Shown: in pieces, positions 9,379 through 19,447 of the stretch
Layout: each line of letters opens with the position of its first letter
How positions within the stretch are numbered: position 1 is the stretch's first letter
Assembly: GCF_002300555.2 (NCBI RefSeq)
Contig: NZ_NTHN02000038.1
Coordinates: forward strand, 1 to 50,893
Direction: 5' to 3'
DNA length: 50,893 nucleotides
From: Alloyangia mangrovi
GTDB lineage: Bacteria; Pseudomonadota; Alphaproteobacteria; Rhodobacterales; Rhodobacteraceae
The notes under the pieces: generated by a model
Told to the model about the DNA's origin: nothing
Seen by the model: the letters and a program-made list of their open reading frames with translations, nothing else
Databases searched by the model: none
Made by a program: the position numbers and the translations under genes

Positions 9379-10283
9379 GCGCAGAGGCCACCAATGCCCC
9401 GGCCCCCGCGACGCTGCCGCCCGCCGGGCCCGCACCGCAGGCGCAGAGCCGCAAGCGCCGCTCGATCTTCGTGCGCCGCCCCTTCTTCACCGTCGCGCTG
9501 GTGATCGCCGCCGCCTACCTGCTGGCCGCCGCCTTCGCGCCCCATGTCGCCCCCTACGACCCGGTCCTTCAGTCGATGGACGCGATGATGCAGCCGCCCT
9601 CGGGCGCGCATCCGCTGGGCACCGACAGCTACGGGCAGGACATCCTGTCGCGGGTCATCTTCGGCGCCCGCTACGCGCTGGTGATCGGCATCTTCTCGGT
9701 GCTGATCGGCGCCGCCGGAGGTCTGGTGATCGGCCTTGCCGCCGGGCTCTCGGGCGGCTGGGTGGAATGGGCGCTGATGCGGCTCATCGATTCCATCCTC
9801 GCCCTGCCCTCGCTGATCCTCGCGGTCGCCTTCATCGCCATCCTCGGACAGGGCGTCGACAAGGTGGTGATCGCCGTGGGCCTGTCGATGGTCGGCCCCT
9901 TCTCGCGCACCGTCCGCGCCGACGTCATGCAGGTCAAGGTGCAGGGCTTCGTCGAGGCGGCGCACCTGATGTCGATCCCCTCGCTGCAGGTGATCCGCCG
10001 CCACATCCTGCCCAACGTGATCTTCCCGCTGGCCGTGCAGGTGACCATCCGCATCTCCGAAGCCATCCTCGTGTCGTCCTCGCTGTCGTTCCTCGGCATC
10101 GGCGTGACGCCCCCGACCCCCGACTGGGGGCTGATGATCGCCGAGGGGCGCGATTTCGTCAGCTTCGCGCCGTGGATGTCGGCCATGCCCGGCTTCGCGC
10201 TGGCGCTGCTGCTGATCGCGCTGTCGATCGTCGGCGACGGCATCCGCGAGGAATATGACCCCAAGAGCCGGAGGGGCGCATGA
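9375..10283 (+). CDS. ABC peptide transporter permease (DppC-like)
   Basis: This 302-aa second permease has an OppC N-terminal segment (FFTVALVIAAAYLL..FAPHVAPYDP), HPLGTDSYGQDILSRVIFGAR and an EAA loop (VEAAHLMSIPSLQVIRRHILPNV), followed by SLSFLGIGVTPPTPDWG, typical of DppC/OppC. Before the first helix lies a Pro/Ala-rich cytoplasmic tail of about 35 residues. The start ATG 9375 overlaps the dppB-like stop by 4 bp, and the stop overlaps the next ATPase gene by 4 bp, so all five transporter genes form one coupled operon. Confidence 0.93.
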   Translation: MSAEATNAPAPATLPPAGPAPQAQSRKRRSIFVRRPFFTVALVIAAAYLLAAAFAPHVAPYDPVLQSMDAMMQPPSGAHPLGTDSYGQDILSRVIFGARYALVIGIFSVLIGAAGGLVIGLAAGLSGGWVEWALMRLIDSILALPSLILAVAFIAILGQGVDKVVIAVGLSMVGPFSRTVRADVMQVKVQGFVEAAHLMSIPSLQVIRRHILPNVIFPLAVQVTIRISEAILVSSSLSFLGIGVTPPTPDWGLMIAEGRDFVSFAPWMSAMPGFALALLLIALSIVGDGIREEYDPKSRRGA

Positions 10284-11260
10284 TGCTGCAGCAGATCAAC
10301 GCCGAGGCGCTGCTGAGCGTCTCGGACCTGACCGTGCACCGCGGTCCGGCGAAGATCCTCGACCGGGTGAGCCTGTCGCTCGCCAAGGGTGAGACGCTGG
10401 CCCTCGTCGGCGAGAGCGGCGCGGGCAAATCGACCATCGCAACCGCGCTCATGCAGCTCCTCGACGGGGCCGAGATCGAAGGCACCGCCGATCTTCAAGG
10501 CGCGGGAGACCTGCTGTCGCTGCGCAAGCGCGAGATGGTCAAGCTGCGCGGCCAGCGCCTGTCGATGATCTTCCAGGACGCCGGCGCGGCGCTCAACCCG
10601 GCCTACACCGTGGGCCGCCAGCTGATCACCACGCTGCGCCGCAACCTCGGCCTCTCGCGCAGCGCGGCCCGCAGCCGCGCCATCGAGCTTTTCACCCAGG
10701 TCGGCATCAACGACGCCGAGGCGCGGCTCTCGGCCTTCCCGCACCAGCTCTCGGGCGGGATGCAGCAACGGGTCATGGTGGCCATCGCGCTCGCCTGCAA
10801 CCCCGATCTGCTGCTCGCCGACGAGCCGACCTCGGCGCTGGACGTGACCATCCAGGCGCAGATCATCCGGCTGATCCTGCAGCTCACCCGCGAGCGCGGC
10901 GCGAGCTGCATCTTCGTGCTGCATGATCTGGCGCTGGCCAGCCAGTCCTGCGACCGGATCGTCGTGCTCTACGCCGGGCAGGTGGTCGAATCCGGCCCCT
11001 CCGAGGAGGTGCTGAAGCGCCACCGGCACCCCTACACCCGCCAGCTCGAAAGCTGCGTGCTTGAGATCGGGCGCAAGGACCTGCAGGCGCCCGAGGGCAC
11101 CGTGCCCTCGCACGATCAGATGCCCGCCGGATGCCGCTTTGCCACCCGCTGCCCCCGCGCGCTGGACCGCTGCGCGCGCGAAGCGCCGCCGCTCACCCCC
11201 GCCGATCCCGCCCGCAGCGACGCGCGCGACCACCTCTTTGCCTGCTGGAACCCGGAATGA
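10280..11260 (+). CDS. ABC peptide transporter ATP-binding protein (DppD-like)
   Basis: This 326-aa ATPase shows Walker A GESGAGKS, signature LSGGMQQR, Walker B LLLADEPTSALD and the H-loop FVLHDLALA. The C-terminal oligopeptide-transporter extension carries the Cys motif CRFATRCPRALDRC, seen in DppD/OppD and linked to an iron-sulfur site in some members. It energises the permease pair encoded upstream together with the DppF-like ATPase downstream (ATGA overlap at 11257). Confidence 0.93.
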   Translation: MMLQQINAEALLSVSDLTVHRGPAKILDRVSLSLAKGETLALVGESGAGKSTIATALMQLLDGAEIEGTADLQGAGDLLSLRKREMVKLRGQRLSMIFQDAGAALNPAYTVGRQLITTLRRNLGLSRSAARSRAIELFTQVGINDAEARLSAFPHQLSGGMQQRVMVAIALACNPDLLLADEPTSALDVTIQAQIIRLILQLTRERGASCIFVLHDLALASQSCDRIVVLYAGQVVESGPSEEVLKRHRHPYTRQLESCVLEIGRKDLQAPEGTVPSHDQMPAGCRFATRCPRALDRCAREAPPLTPADPARSDARDHLFACWNPE

Positions 11261-12273
11261 TGCTCGACACCGCCACGACCCGCACGGCCCCGTCCCGCAC
11301 CGCCCCCATCTTCGAGCTGATCGAGGTCGAGAAGGTCTTCCAGGTCCGCCCGCCGGGCCGCCGCTTCACCCGTGAAAAGGTCGGGCTGCGCGCCCTCGAC
11401 GGCGTGCGCCTCAGCGTCGAGAAGGGCGCCTCGCTGGCCCTCGTGGGCGAGAGCGGCTCGGGCAAGTCCACGCTGCTGCGCATGGTGGCGGGGCTCGACG
11501 CCCCGAGCGGTGGCCGCGCGCTCTATCACGGCCGCCCGATCCGCGAGGTGCGCGCCGAGGGGCCGGGCTTCGCCCGCGACGTCGCCATGGTCTACCAGGA
11601 CGCCCGCGGCTCGCTCGACCCGCGCATGACCGTCGGTGCGCTGATCGCCGAGCCGCTGCGCCACTTCGGCATCGTGCCGAAGGCCCAGGAAGAAACCCGC
11701 GTCGGCGAACTTCTAGAGCGCGTCGGCCTGCCCGCCGATGCGGCGAAACGCTATCCCTCGGGCCTGTCGGGCGGACAGGTGCGCCGCGTCGCCATTGCCC
11801 GGGCGCTCGCCTCCGAGCCCTCGGTGCTGGTCGCCGACGAGGCGGTCTCGGGGCTCGACGTTTCGACGCAGGCGCAGCTCCTTACCCTCCTGCGCAAGCT
11901 GCAGCAGGAGATGGGCATTACGCTGGTCTTCATCACCCACGACCTTGGCGTCGCCAGCTACCTCTGCGAACAGATCGCCATCATGTACCTTGGCCGCATC
12001 GTCGAGACCGGCCCGACCGACGCCGTGCTGAACGCCCCGGCGCACCCCTATGCCGCCGCGCTGCGGGGGGCTGCGCCGCGCTTCTTCGAGCCGATCCCCG
12101 AGCCGCTGCCTGGCGAGATCCCGAGCCCGCTCGACCTGCCGAAGGGCTGCCGCTTCTCCACCCGTTGCCCCATGGCGCAGGACGATTGCCGCACCCGCGA
12201 CCCGCAGCTCGGAACGCTGGGCGCGGGCCGCGCCGTCGCCTGCCTGCACCCGCTCGCGCCATCAGACACTTGA
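11257..12273 (+). CDS. ABC peptide transporter ATP-binding protein (DppF-like)
   Basis: This 338-aa second ATPase has Walker A GESGSGKS, signature LSGGQVRR, Walker B VLVADEAVSGLD and H-loop FITHDLGVA, with the C-terminal CRFSTRCPMAQDDC motif. Walker B reads ADEA rather than the common ADEP; the catalytic Glu is present. The start ATG 11257 overlaps the previous stop. The 78-bp gap to the gamma-glutamyltransferase gene has no obvious terminator, so that gene is probably on the same mRNA. Confidence 0.92.
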   Translation: MMLDTATTRTAPSRTAPIFELIEVEKVFQVRPPGRRFTREKVGLRALDGVRLSVEKGASLALVGESGSGKSTLLRMVAGLDAPSGGRALYHGRPIREVRAEGPGFARDVAMVYQDARGSLDPRMTVGALIAEPLRHFGIVPKAQEETRVGELLERVGLPADAAKRYPSGLSGGQVRRVAIARALASEPSVLVADEAVSGLDVSTQAQLLTLLRKLQQEMGITLVFITHDLGVASYLCEQIAIMYLGRIVETGPTDAVLNAPAHPYAAALRGAAPRFFEPIPEPLPGEIPSPLDLPKGCRFSTRCPMAQDDCRTRDPQLGTLGAGRAVACLHPLAPSDT

Positions 12274-12351
12274 CGAGACTCTGCCGAGACCGCCATCACT
12301 CACGGACAACCAAAACTCGGCACTTTTTTATTCCCGACAGGAAGACCACGC

Positions 12352-13941
12352 ATGTTCGACTTCTTCTCCGCCCGACGCCCCAGCACCCTGGCCTCGCAGG
12401 CGATGATCGCCACCTCGCACCCGCTCTCGACGGCGGCCGGCCTCGAGATCCTCTCGGCCGGCGGCAGCGCCGTCGACGCGGCCCTCGCCGCCGTCGCGGT
12501 GCAATGCGTGGTCGATCCGCTGATGACCGGCATCGGCGGTGACTGCTTCGCGCTCTACGCGCCGAAGGGCGGTGCGGTGAAGGCGCTGAACGGCTCGGGC
12601 CGTGCCCCTGCCGCAGCCACCGTGGCTGCCTTGAAAGAGGCCGGGCTCGGCGATGAAATCCCCCAGACCAGCCCGCATTCGGTAACCATCCCCGGCGCGA
12701 TCTCGGCGTGGTGCCTGCTGCACGCCGACCATGGCACATTGCCGCTCGAGCGGCTCTTCGCCCGCGCCATCGGCTATGCCGAGAACGGCTACGCGGTGAC
12801 TCCGCGCGTGGCGCAGGACTGGTCCGAGGCCGCCGAGCTGGTCGGCAAGGACGCACATGCCGCCAAGGTCTTCCTGCCGAACGGCCGCGCTCCCGTTGCC
12901 GGTGAGCGCCACGCCCAGCCCCTGCTGGCGGCGCGCCTGCGCGAGATCGCCTCCGAAGGCGCCAAGGGCTTCTACCAGGGCGAGACCGCCGCGAAGATGG
13001 CCGCGCACCTGCAATCGCTCGGCGGGCTGCACACGACCCAGGACTTCCACGAGGGCACCGACGCAGCCTTCTGGACCGATCCCATTTCCACCACCTACGC
13101 CGGGCACGAGGTGGTCGAATGTCCGCCCAATGGACAGGGCCTCGCCGCGCTGCTGATCCTGCGCATCCTGTCGAAGTTCGACATGGGCGCCAAGATGTCC
13201 GAGGCCGACCGCATCCACCTGCACGCCGAGGCCACCAAGCTTGCCTACCACCACCGCGACGCGCTGATCGGCGATCCGGCCGCCTGCCCGGACGTGGTCG
13301 AGACGCTGCTCTCGGACGCGGTGGTGGACACCCTCGCCGCGCGCATCGACATGACCCGAGCCATGGAGCCCGCGCTCTGGGACGAGCCCGAGCATAAGGA
13401 CACGATCTATCTCTGCGTCGTCGATGCCGAGGGCAACGCGCTGTCGTTCATCAACTCGATCTTCCACGGCTTCGGCTCGACCCGGCTCGATCCCGAGACC
13501 GGCGTACTCTTCCACTCGCGCGGCGCCTCCTTCCGGTTGATCGAGGGCCATCCCAACGCAATCGCGCCGAACAAGCGCCCGATGCACACGATCATCCCCG
13601 GCATGGTGCGCAAGGATGGCGAGGTGGTCATGCCCTTCGGCGTCATGGGCGGGCAATACCAGGCGGCGGGCCATGCGGCCTTCCTGTCGGGCGTTCTGGA
13701 TCTCGGCCTCGACCTGCAGGCGGCGATGGATGCGCCGCGCAGCTTCGCCTATGGCGACGAGCTGCAGATCGAGCCCGGCGTTTCGACCGAAGCCCGCGCC
13801 GAGCTGGAAAAGCGCGGCCACAAGCTCAAGGTCATGACCAGCCCGATCGGCGGCAGCCAGGCGATCCGCATCGACGCCGGGAACGGCCTGCTCTCGGGCG
13901 GCAGCGACAGCCGCAAGGACGGCATGGCGCTCGGCTTCTGA
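12352..13941 (+). CDS. Gamma-glutamyltransferase-family protein, probably cytoplasmic
   Basis: This 529-aa Ntn-hydrolase of the gamma-glutamyltranspeptidase family would cleave or transfer gamma-glutamyl groups from glutathione-like or other gamma-glutamyl substrates. The precursor would cleave itself before Thr351 (in HKDTIYLCVVD), giving a large and a small subunit. N-terminal landmarks are ATSHPLSTAAGLEIL and the oxyanion-type GIGGDCFALY. Unlike periplasmic GGTs of about 580 aa, it has no signal peptide after the ATG at 12352 (SD-like AGGAAG at 12339-12344), so it should work in the cytoplasm. It follows a five-gene peptide importer, which suggests import of a gamma-glutamyl compound and then internal hydrolysis. 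Substrate is inferred only from context. Confidence 0.87.
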   Translation: MFDFFSARRPSTLASQAMIATSHPLSTAAGLEILSAGGSAVDAALAAVAVQCVVDPLMTGIGGDCFALYAPKGGAVKALNGSGRAPAAATVAALKEAGLGDEIPQTSPHSVTIPGAISAWCLLHADHGTLPLERLFARAIGYAENGYAVTPRVAQDWSEAAELVGKDAHAAKVFLPNGRAPVAGERHAQPLLAARLREIASEGAKGFYQGETAAKMAAHLQSLGGLHTTQDFHEGTDAAFWTDPISTTYAGHEVVECPPNGQGLAALLILRILSKFDMGAKMSEADRIHLHAEATKLAYHHRDALIGDPAACPDVVETLLSDAVVDTLAARIDMTRAMEPALWDEPEHKDTIYLCVVDAEGNALSFINSIFHGFGSTRLDPETGVLFHSRGASFRLIEGHPNAIAPNKRPMHTIIPGMVRKDGEVVMPFGVMGGQYQAAGHAAFLSGVLDLGLDLQAAMDAPRSFAYGDELQIEPGVSTEARAELEKRGHKLKVMTSPIGGSQAIRIDAGNGLLSGGSDSRKDGMALGF

Positions 13942-13967
13942 GCCGGGCCACAGACGGAAAATCCCAG

Positions 13968-13996
13968 CACCGCGCCCCTCCGGCGCGGTGTTTCTC
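13968..13996 (+). terminator. Intrinsic terminator after the ABC/GGT operon
   Basis: CACCGCGCC (13968-13976) pairs perfectly with GGCGCGGTG (13982-13990) around a 5-nt loop, followed by TTTCTCT. It lies 27 bp after the GGT stop and would end the operon. Confidence 0.75.
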
Positions 13997-14190
13997 TGTC
14001 CGGCCCCGGCCCGCGCGCATGGCAGCCCTGCGCCGAGGGCCGTTGTTCCCGCGCCCTGAGATCCTAGATGCAAGCCACACGGCGCCCTGCGGCGCGGCGC
14101 GGCCTCGCGGGATTTTTCTGCGACGGAAAGGCCGCCCCCATCCGTGTAACCCCTTCGGAACGTCACAGTTGAAGGCTTCGGGAACGCGCA

Positions 14191-15384
14191 ATGAGCATAC
14201 GCAAGACAGCTCTGATCATCGGGATGCTGACCCTCATCGGGGCGGGCGCCGGCTGGGCCTATCTCGACCGCGGCACCGAGCCCGCCGAGGCCGCGCCGCA
14301 GACCGTCGCCGTGACCCGCGCCACCGTTTCGAGCACCGTGCTCGCCACAGGGCTGATCGAGGCCGCCGACCTCGTCTCGGTCGGCGCCCGCACTTCGGGG
14401 CTGATCGAGGAGCTGCCGGTCGCGGTCGGCGACGAGGTGAAGCAGGGCGATCTCATCGCCCGCATCGACTCGCTCGAGCAGCAGAACGCCGTGGCGCAGG
14501 CCAAGGCCGACCTGACCCAGATCGAGGCCGAGATCGAGGCGAAGAAGGCCGAGATCCGACAGTCCGAACTGGCGGTGGACCGGCAGAGCGGGCTCAACGC
14601 CAAGAAACTCTCGGCCACCTCCGAGCTTGAGGCCGCGCAGGCGACGCTGGCGATGAACCAGGCCAACCTGCAATCGCTCGAGGCGCAGCTGGCGCGCGCG
14701 CGGATCGAGGTCGCCAGCGCCGAGCTCGACCTCGAACGCACCAGGATCACCGCCCCCATCGACGGCACCGTCGTCGCCGTGGTCAACGGCGAGGGCACGA
14801 CCGTGAACGCCTCGCAGGAAGCGCCGACCATCGTCAAGCTCGCGCAGCTTGGCCGGATGGAGGTGAAGGCCGAGATCTCCGAGGCCGACGTGATCAACGT
14901 CAAGCCCGGGCAAGAGGTGGAATTCACCCTGCTCGGCGCCCCCGATCTGACCTATACCGCGACCCTTGCCTCGGTCGAACCGGCGCCCTCCTCGATCAAG
15001 GACAGCGACGAGATCGATACCGACAGCGCGATCTACTACAACGCCCGGTTCACCGTGGACAACGCCGACCGCCTGCTGCGCATCGGCATGTCCGCCGATG
15101 TGACCATCTTCCTCGGCCGCGCCGAGGACGTGCCGACGTTGCCGCTCTCGCTGCTGCCAGCCAAGGGCCGCGGCGGACGCTACGCGCTGGACGTGCTCGG
15201 CACCGGCGGCCAGCCCGAGCGGCGCGAGATCGAGATCGGCATGAAGGACGCCACGCGTTTCGAGATCCTCTCGGGCCTCGAGGAGGGCGACCGCGTCATC
15301 AGCGCGGCCCGCGCCCCCGCCGCCATGGGCAATCCCGCGCGCGGTCCCGGCGGCCGCGGTGGCCCGCCGATGATGGGCCTGTGA
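14191..15384 (+). CDS. macA: MacA-like periplasmic adaptor (membrane fusion protein)
   Basis: This 397-aa membrane fusion protein of the RND/MacA type links an inner-membrane ABC exporter to an outer-membrane channel. Residues 1-24 form an N-terminal membrane anchor or signal. A barrel-sandwich/lipoyl half (GLIEAADLVSVGARTSG, VAVGDEVKQGDLIARID), a long alpha-hairpin (about 95-185, heptad-rich), the second lipoyl half (ITAPIDGTVVAV) and a beta-barrel domain follow. The C-terminus is Gly/Pro-rich (PARGPGGRGGPPMM). The macB gene starts 10 bp after the stop. No outer-membrane TolC gene is in the window, so a distant one would be needed. The exported substrate (macrolide, lipid, peptide or siderophore) is not determinable. 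Confidence 0.88.
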   Translation: MSIRKTALIIGMLTLIGAGAGWAYLDRGTEPAEAAPQTVAVTRATVSSTVLATGLIEAADLVSVGARTSGLIEELPVAVGDEVKQGDLIARIDSLEQQNAVAQAKADLTQIEAEIEAKKAEIRQSELAVDRQSGLNAKKLSATSELEAAQATLAMNQANLQSLEAQLARARIEVASAELDLERTRITAPIDGTVVAVVNGEGTTVNASQEAPTIVKLAQLGRMEVKAEISEADVINVKPGQEVEFTLLGAPDLTYTATLASVEPAPSSIKDSDEIDTDSAIYYNARFTVDNADRLLRIGMSADVTIFLGRAEDVPTLPLSLLPAKGRGGRYALDVLGTGGQPERREIEIGMKDATRFEILSGLEEGDRVISAARAPAAMGNPARGPGGRGGPPMMGL

Positions 15385-15394
15385 GGCGCAGGCC

Positions 15395-17329
<1,935 letters not shown>

Positions 17330-17370
17330 GCGCGCAGCCCCCGCCCCACGCCCTTCCGGAGCACATCGCC

Positions 17371-18327
17371 CTACCGGTATGCCCCCGCCTCGTGCAGCCG
17401 CTGCTCGAAGCGGGTGATGTTCCCCAGCGCCCGGTCCGATTGCACCACCATGCTTGCCACCAGCGCCTCGGCCAGGGCAAAGGCGCCGATCATGCTCGGC
17501 AGGGGCTGCGGCCCATGCATCTCGGGCAGCATCACCACGTCGGCCCCGCGCGCCAGCGGCCCCCGGGGGTCGTCGGTGATGGCAATCGTCCGCGCCCCCT
17601 GCCGCAGCCCCAGCTCATGCGCCGCGATGGTCTCGACCGAATAGTGCCGGAAGCTGATCGAGAGCACCACGTCCTCGGGCCCCGCCAGCGCGATGCGGTC
17701 GCGGATGTCTCCCGGCGTGCCCGCCCGGGGCGCGAAATTGTCAAAGGCCATGCGGGCGGTATAGCCGAGGTAATCGGCGATGGCGTAGCAGCTGCGCACC
17801 CCCACCACGTAGACCTGCCGCGCCTCCAGCATCAGCCGCGCCGCGGTGTCGATCGCCGCCCGGCTCTCGGCGGTGAAGGCGGACTCGAGGTTCCGGTGCC
17901 CCGCCTCGCGGATCGCATCCAGCACCGAGGCGCTGTCGCGCCCCGAGAGCTCCCCCGCCCGCTTGCCGTAGAGCTCGCCGCCCTGGCGCAGCGCGTCCTG
18001 AAAGGCATTTCGGCAGGCCTCGTAGCCGGTGAAGCCCAAGGCCTGCGACAGGCGCACCACCGTGTTGGCATTGGCCCCCGAGCGTTCGGCAAGGCTGCGT
18101 ACGGAATTCAGCGCGATCTCCTCGGGTTGGTCCGAGGCCCAGCGGGCCAATGCCGCGACACGCGGCGTTCCGCTGCGCCCGAGCTGGCGCAGCGCGCGGG
18201 CGAGATCGTCTAGCGAAGAAGGTATCGGCAGCTCGGCCTCCCGGGTCTTTACTCGCAGGGTTTTCGACTTAGTTCGTGGTGTTGGCAAGCATGATACATT
18301 TGTATTGTTTGGCTTGACCCTTCGCAA
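17371..18327 (-). CDS. RpiR-family (HTH-SIS) transcriptional regulator
   Basis: This regulator of up to 318 aa has an RpiR-type helix-turn-helix (about 40-115; SVRSLAERSGANANTVVRLSQALGFTGYEA) and a SIS domain (about 145-280; VYVVGVRSCYAIADYL, SISFRHYSVETIAAHELG, AITDDPRGPLARGADV). SIS domains usually bind phosphosugars, but RpiR members also control amino-acid and other catabolism. The start is uncertain: TTG at 18327 gives the longest form and TTG at 18288 is an alternative; neither has a strong SD. It is divergent from the TRAP/aminotransferase/BKACE cluster, with inverted repeats in or beside its 5' end, so it is the likely local regulator. Confidence 0.85.
   Translation of the reverse strand: MRRVKPNNTNVSCLPTPRTKSKTLRVKTREAELPIPSSLDDLARALRQLGRSGTPRVAALARWASDQPEEIALNSVRSLAERSGANANTVVRLSQALGFTGYEACRNAFQDALRQGGELYGKRAGELSGRDSASVLDAIREAGHRNLESAFTAESRAAIDTAARLMLEARQVYVVGVRSCYAIADYLGYTARMAFDNFAPRAGTPGDIRDRIALAGPEDVVLSISFRHYSVETIAAHELGLRQGARTIAITDDPRGPLARGADVVMLPEMHGPQPLPSMIGAFALAEALVASMVVQSDRALGNITRFEQRLHEAGAYR
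18294..18305. promoter_or_regulatory. Inverted repeat ATACA-TT-TGTAT, possible regulator site
   Basis: This is a perfect 5+5 bp inverted repeat in the AT-rich stretch between the RpiR gene and the TRAP binding-protein gene. It overlaps the 5' end of the longest rpiR-like frame, so it would lie in the leader if the shorter start (18288) is used. Its role is inferred from position. Confidence 0.4.
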
Positions 18328-18339
18328 TGAAATGTTTCA
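18328..18339. promoter_or_regulatory. Inverted repeat TGAAA-TG-TTTCA, possible RpiR operator
   Basis: This perfect 5+5 bp inverted repeat lies 49 bp upstream of the TRAP binding-protein start, exactly between the divergent genes. TGAAA/TTTCA half-sites are common among RpiR-family operators, which makes it the best candidate site for the adjacent regulator. Confidence 0.5.
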
Positions 18340-18388
18340 CTGACGGGCGAGAGCCGAATCTCGGACACCTTCCAGGGAGACAGACGAC

Positions 18389-19360
18389 ATGACCAAACCT
18401 CTCATCGGCGCCCTCGTCGCCGCCGCCACCGCGTTCGGCGCGAGCGCAGCCGTCGCGCAGGAGCAGACCTTCATCTCGATCGGCACCGGCGGCGTCACCG
18501 GCGTCTACTACCCGACCGGCGGCGCGATCTGCCGCTTGGTGAACCGCGGCCGCTCCGAGCACGGCATCCGCTGCGGCGTCGAGTCCACCGGCGGCTCGGT
18601 GTTCAACATCAACGCCATCCGCGGCGGCGAGCTGGAATTCGGCGTCGCCCAGTCCGACTGGCAATACCACGCCTACAATGGCACCTCGCGTTTCGAGGAA
18701 CAGGGCCCGTATGAAGGCCTGCGCGCGGTTTTCTCGGTGCACCCCGAGCCGTTCACCGTGGTCGCCCGCGCCGATGCCGGCATCGAGACCTTCGAGGATC
18801 TCAAGGGCAAGCGCGTCAACGTCGGCAACCCCGGTTCCGGGCAGCGCGGCACCATGGAAGTGCTGATGGACAAGCTGGGATGGACCATGGACGATTTCGC
18901 CGTGGCCTCCGAGCTGCAGGCGGCCGAACAGTCCCAGGCGCTCTGCGACAACAACATCGACGCGATGGTCTACACCGTCGGCCACCCGTCGGGCTCGATC
19001 CAGGAGGCCACCACCGCCTGCGATTCCGTGCTGGTCGACGTCGAGGGCGAGGCGGTCGACGAGCTGGTCGCCGACAACCCCTTCTACCGCACCGCCACCA
19101 TCCCTGGCGGGATGTACCGCGGCAATGACGAGGACACCCACACCTTCGGCGTCGGCGCCACCTTCGTGACCTCCGAAGACGTGCCGGAAGAGGTCGTCTA
19201 CCAGGTGGTCAAGGCGATCTTCGACAACATCGACCAGTTCCGCGGCCTGCACCCGGCCTTTGCCAACCTCGACCCGAAAGAGATGGCGACCGCGGGTCTT
19301 TCGGCGCCGCTGCACCCCGGGGCCGAGCGCTATTTCCGCGAAGCCGGTCTGATCGAGTAA
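18389..19360 (+). CDS. TAXI-family TRAP transporter substrate-binding protein
   Basis: This 323-aa periplasmic binding protein has a Sec signal peptide (residues 1-24, AAVAQ) followed by the TAXI-type fold: [47 protein letters not shown], and the [16 protein letters not shown] loop. TAXI proteins capture small organic anions or amino acids for the fused TRAP permease, encoded here 87 bp downstream after a strong hairpin. An SD (AGGGAGAC, 18374-18381) precedes the ATG. The ligand is unknown; downstream aminotransferase and BKACE genes suggest an amino- or keto-acid. Confidence 0.92.
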   Translation: MTKPLIGALVAAATAFGASAAVAQEQTFISIGTGGVTGVYYPTGGAICRLVNRGRSEHGIRCGVESTGGSVFNINAIRGGELEFGVAQSDWQYHAYNGTSRFEEQGPYEGLRAVFSVHPEPFTVVARADAGIETFEDLKGKRVNVGNPGSGQRGTMEVLMDKLGWTMDDFAVASELQAAEQSQALCDNNIDAMVYTVGHPSGSIQEATTACDSVLVDVEGEAVDELVADNPFYRTATIPGGMYRGNDEDTHTFGVGATFVTSEDVPEEVVYQVVKAIFDNIDQFRGLHPAFANLDPKEMATAGLSAPLHPGAERYFREAGLIE

Positions 19361-19385
19361 GGTCGCGGCACCGCGTAAGAGACCC

Positions 19386-19417
19386 GGCCCGGGCGCTGCA
19401 AAGGCGCCCGGGCCTTT
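19386..19417 (+). terminator. Strong GC hairpin between binding protein and permease
   Basis: GGCCCGGGCGC (19386-19396) pairs perfectly with GCGCCCGGGCC (19404-19414) and is followed by TTT only. The short T-tract suggests partial termination or 3'-end protection, giving more binding-protein than permease transcript, as is common in transporter operons. Confidence 0.6.
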
Positions 19418-19447
19418 CCGGAAGGCGGCATCAGAGGGGCGCGCAGC

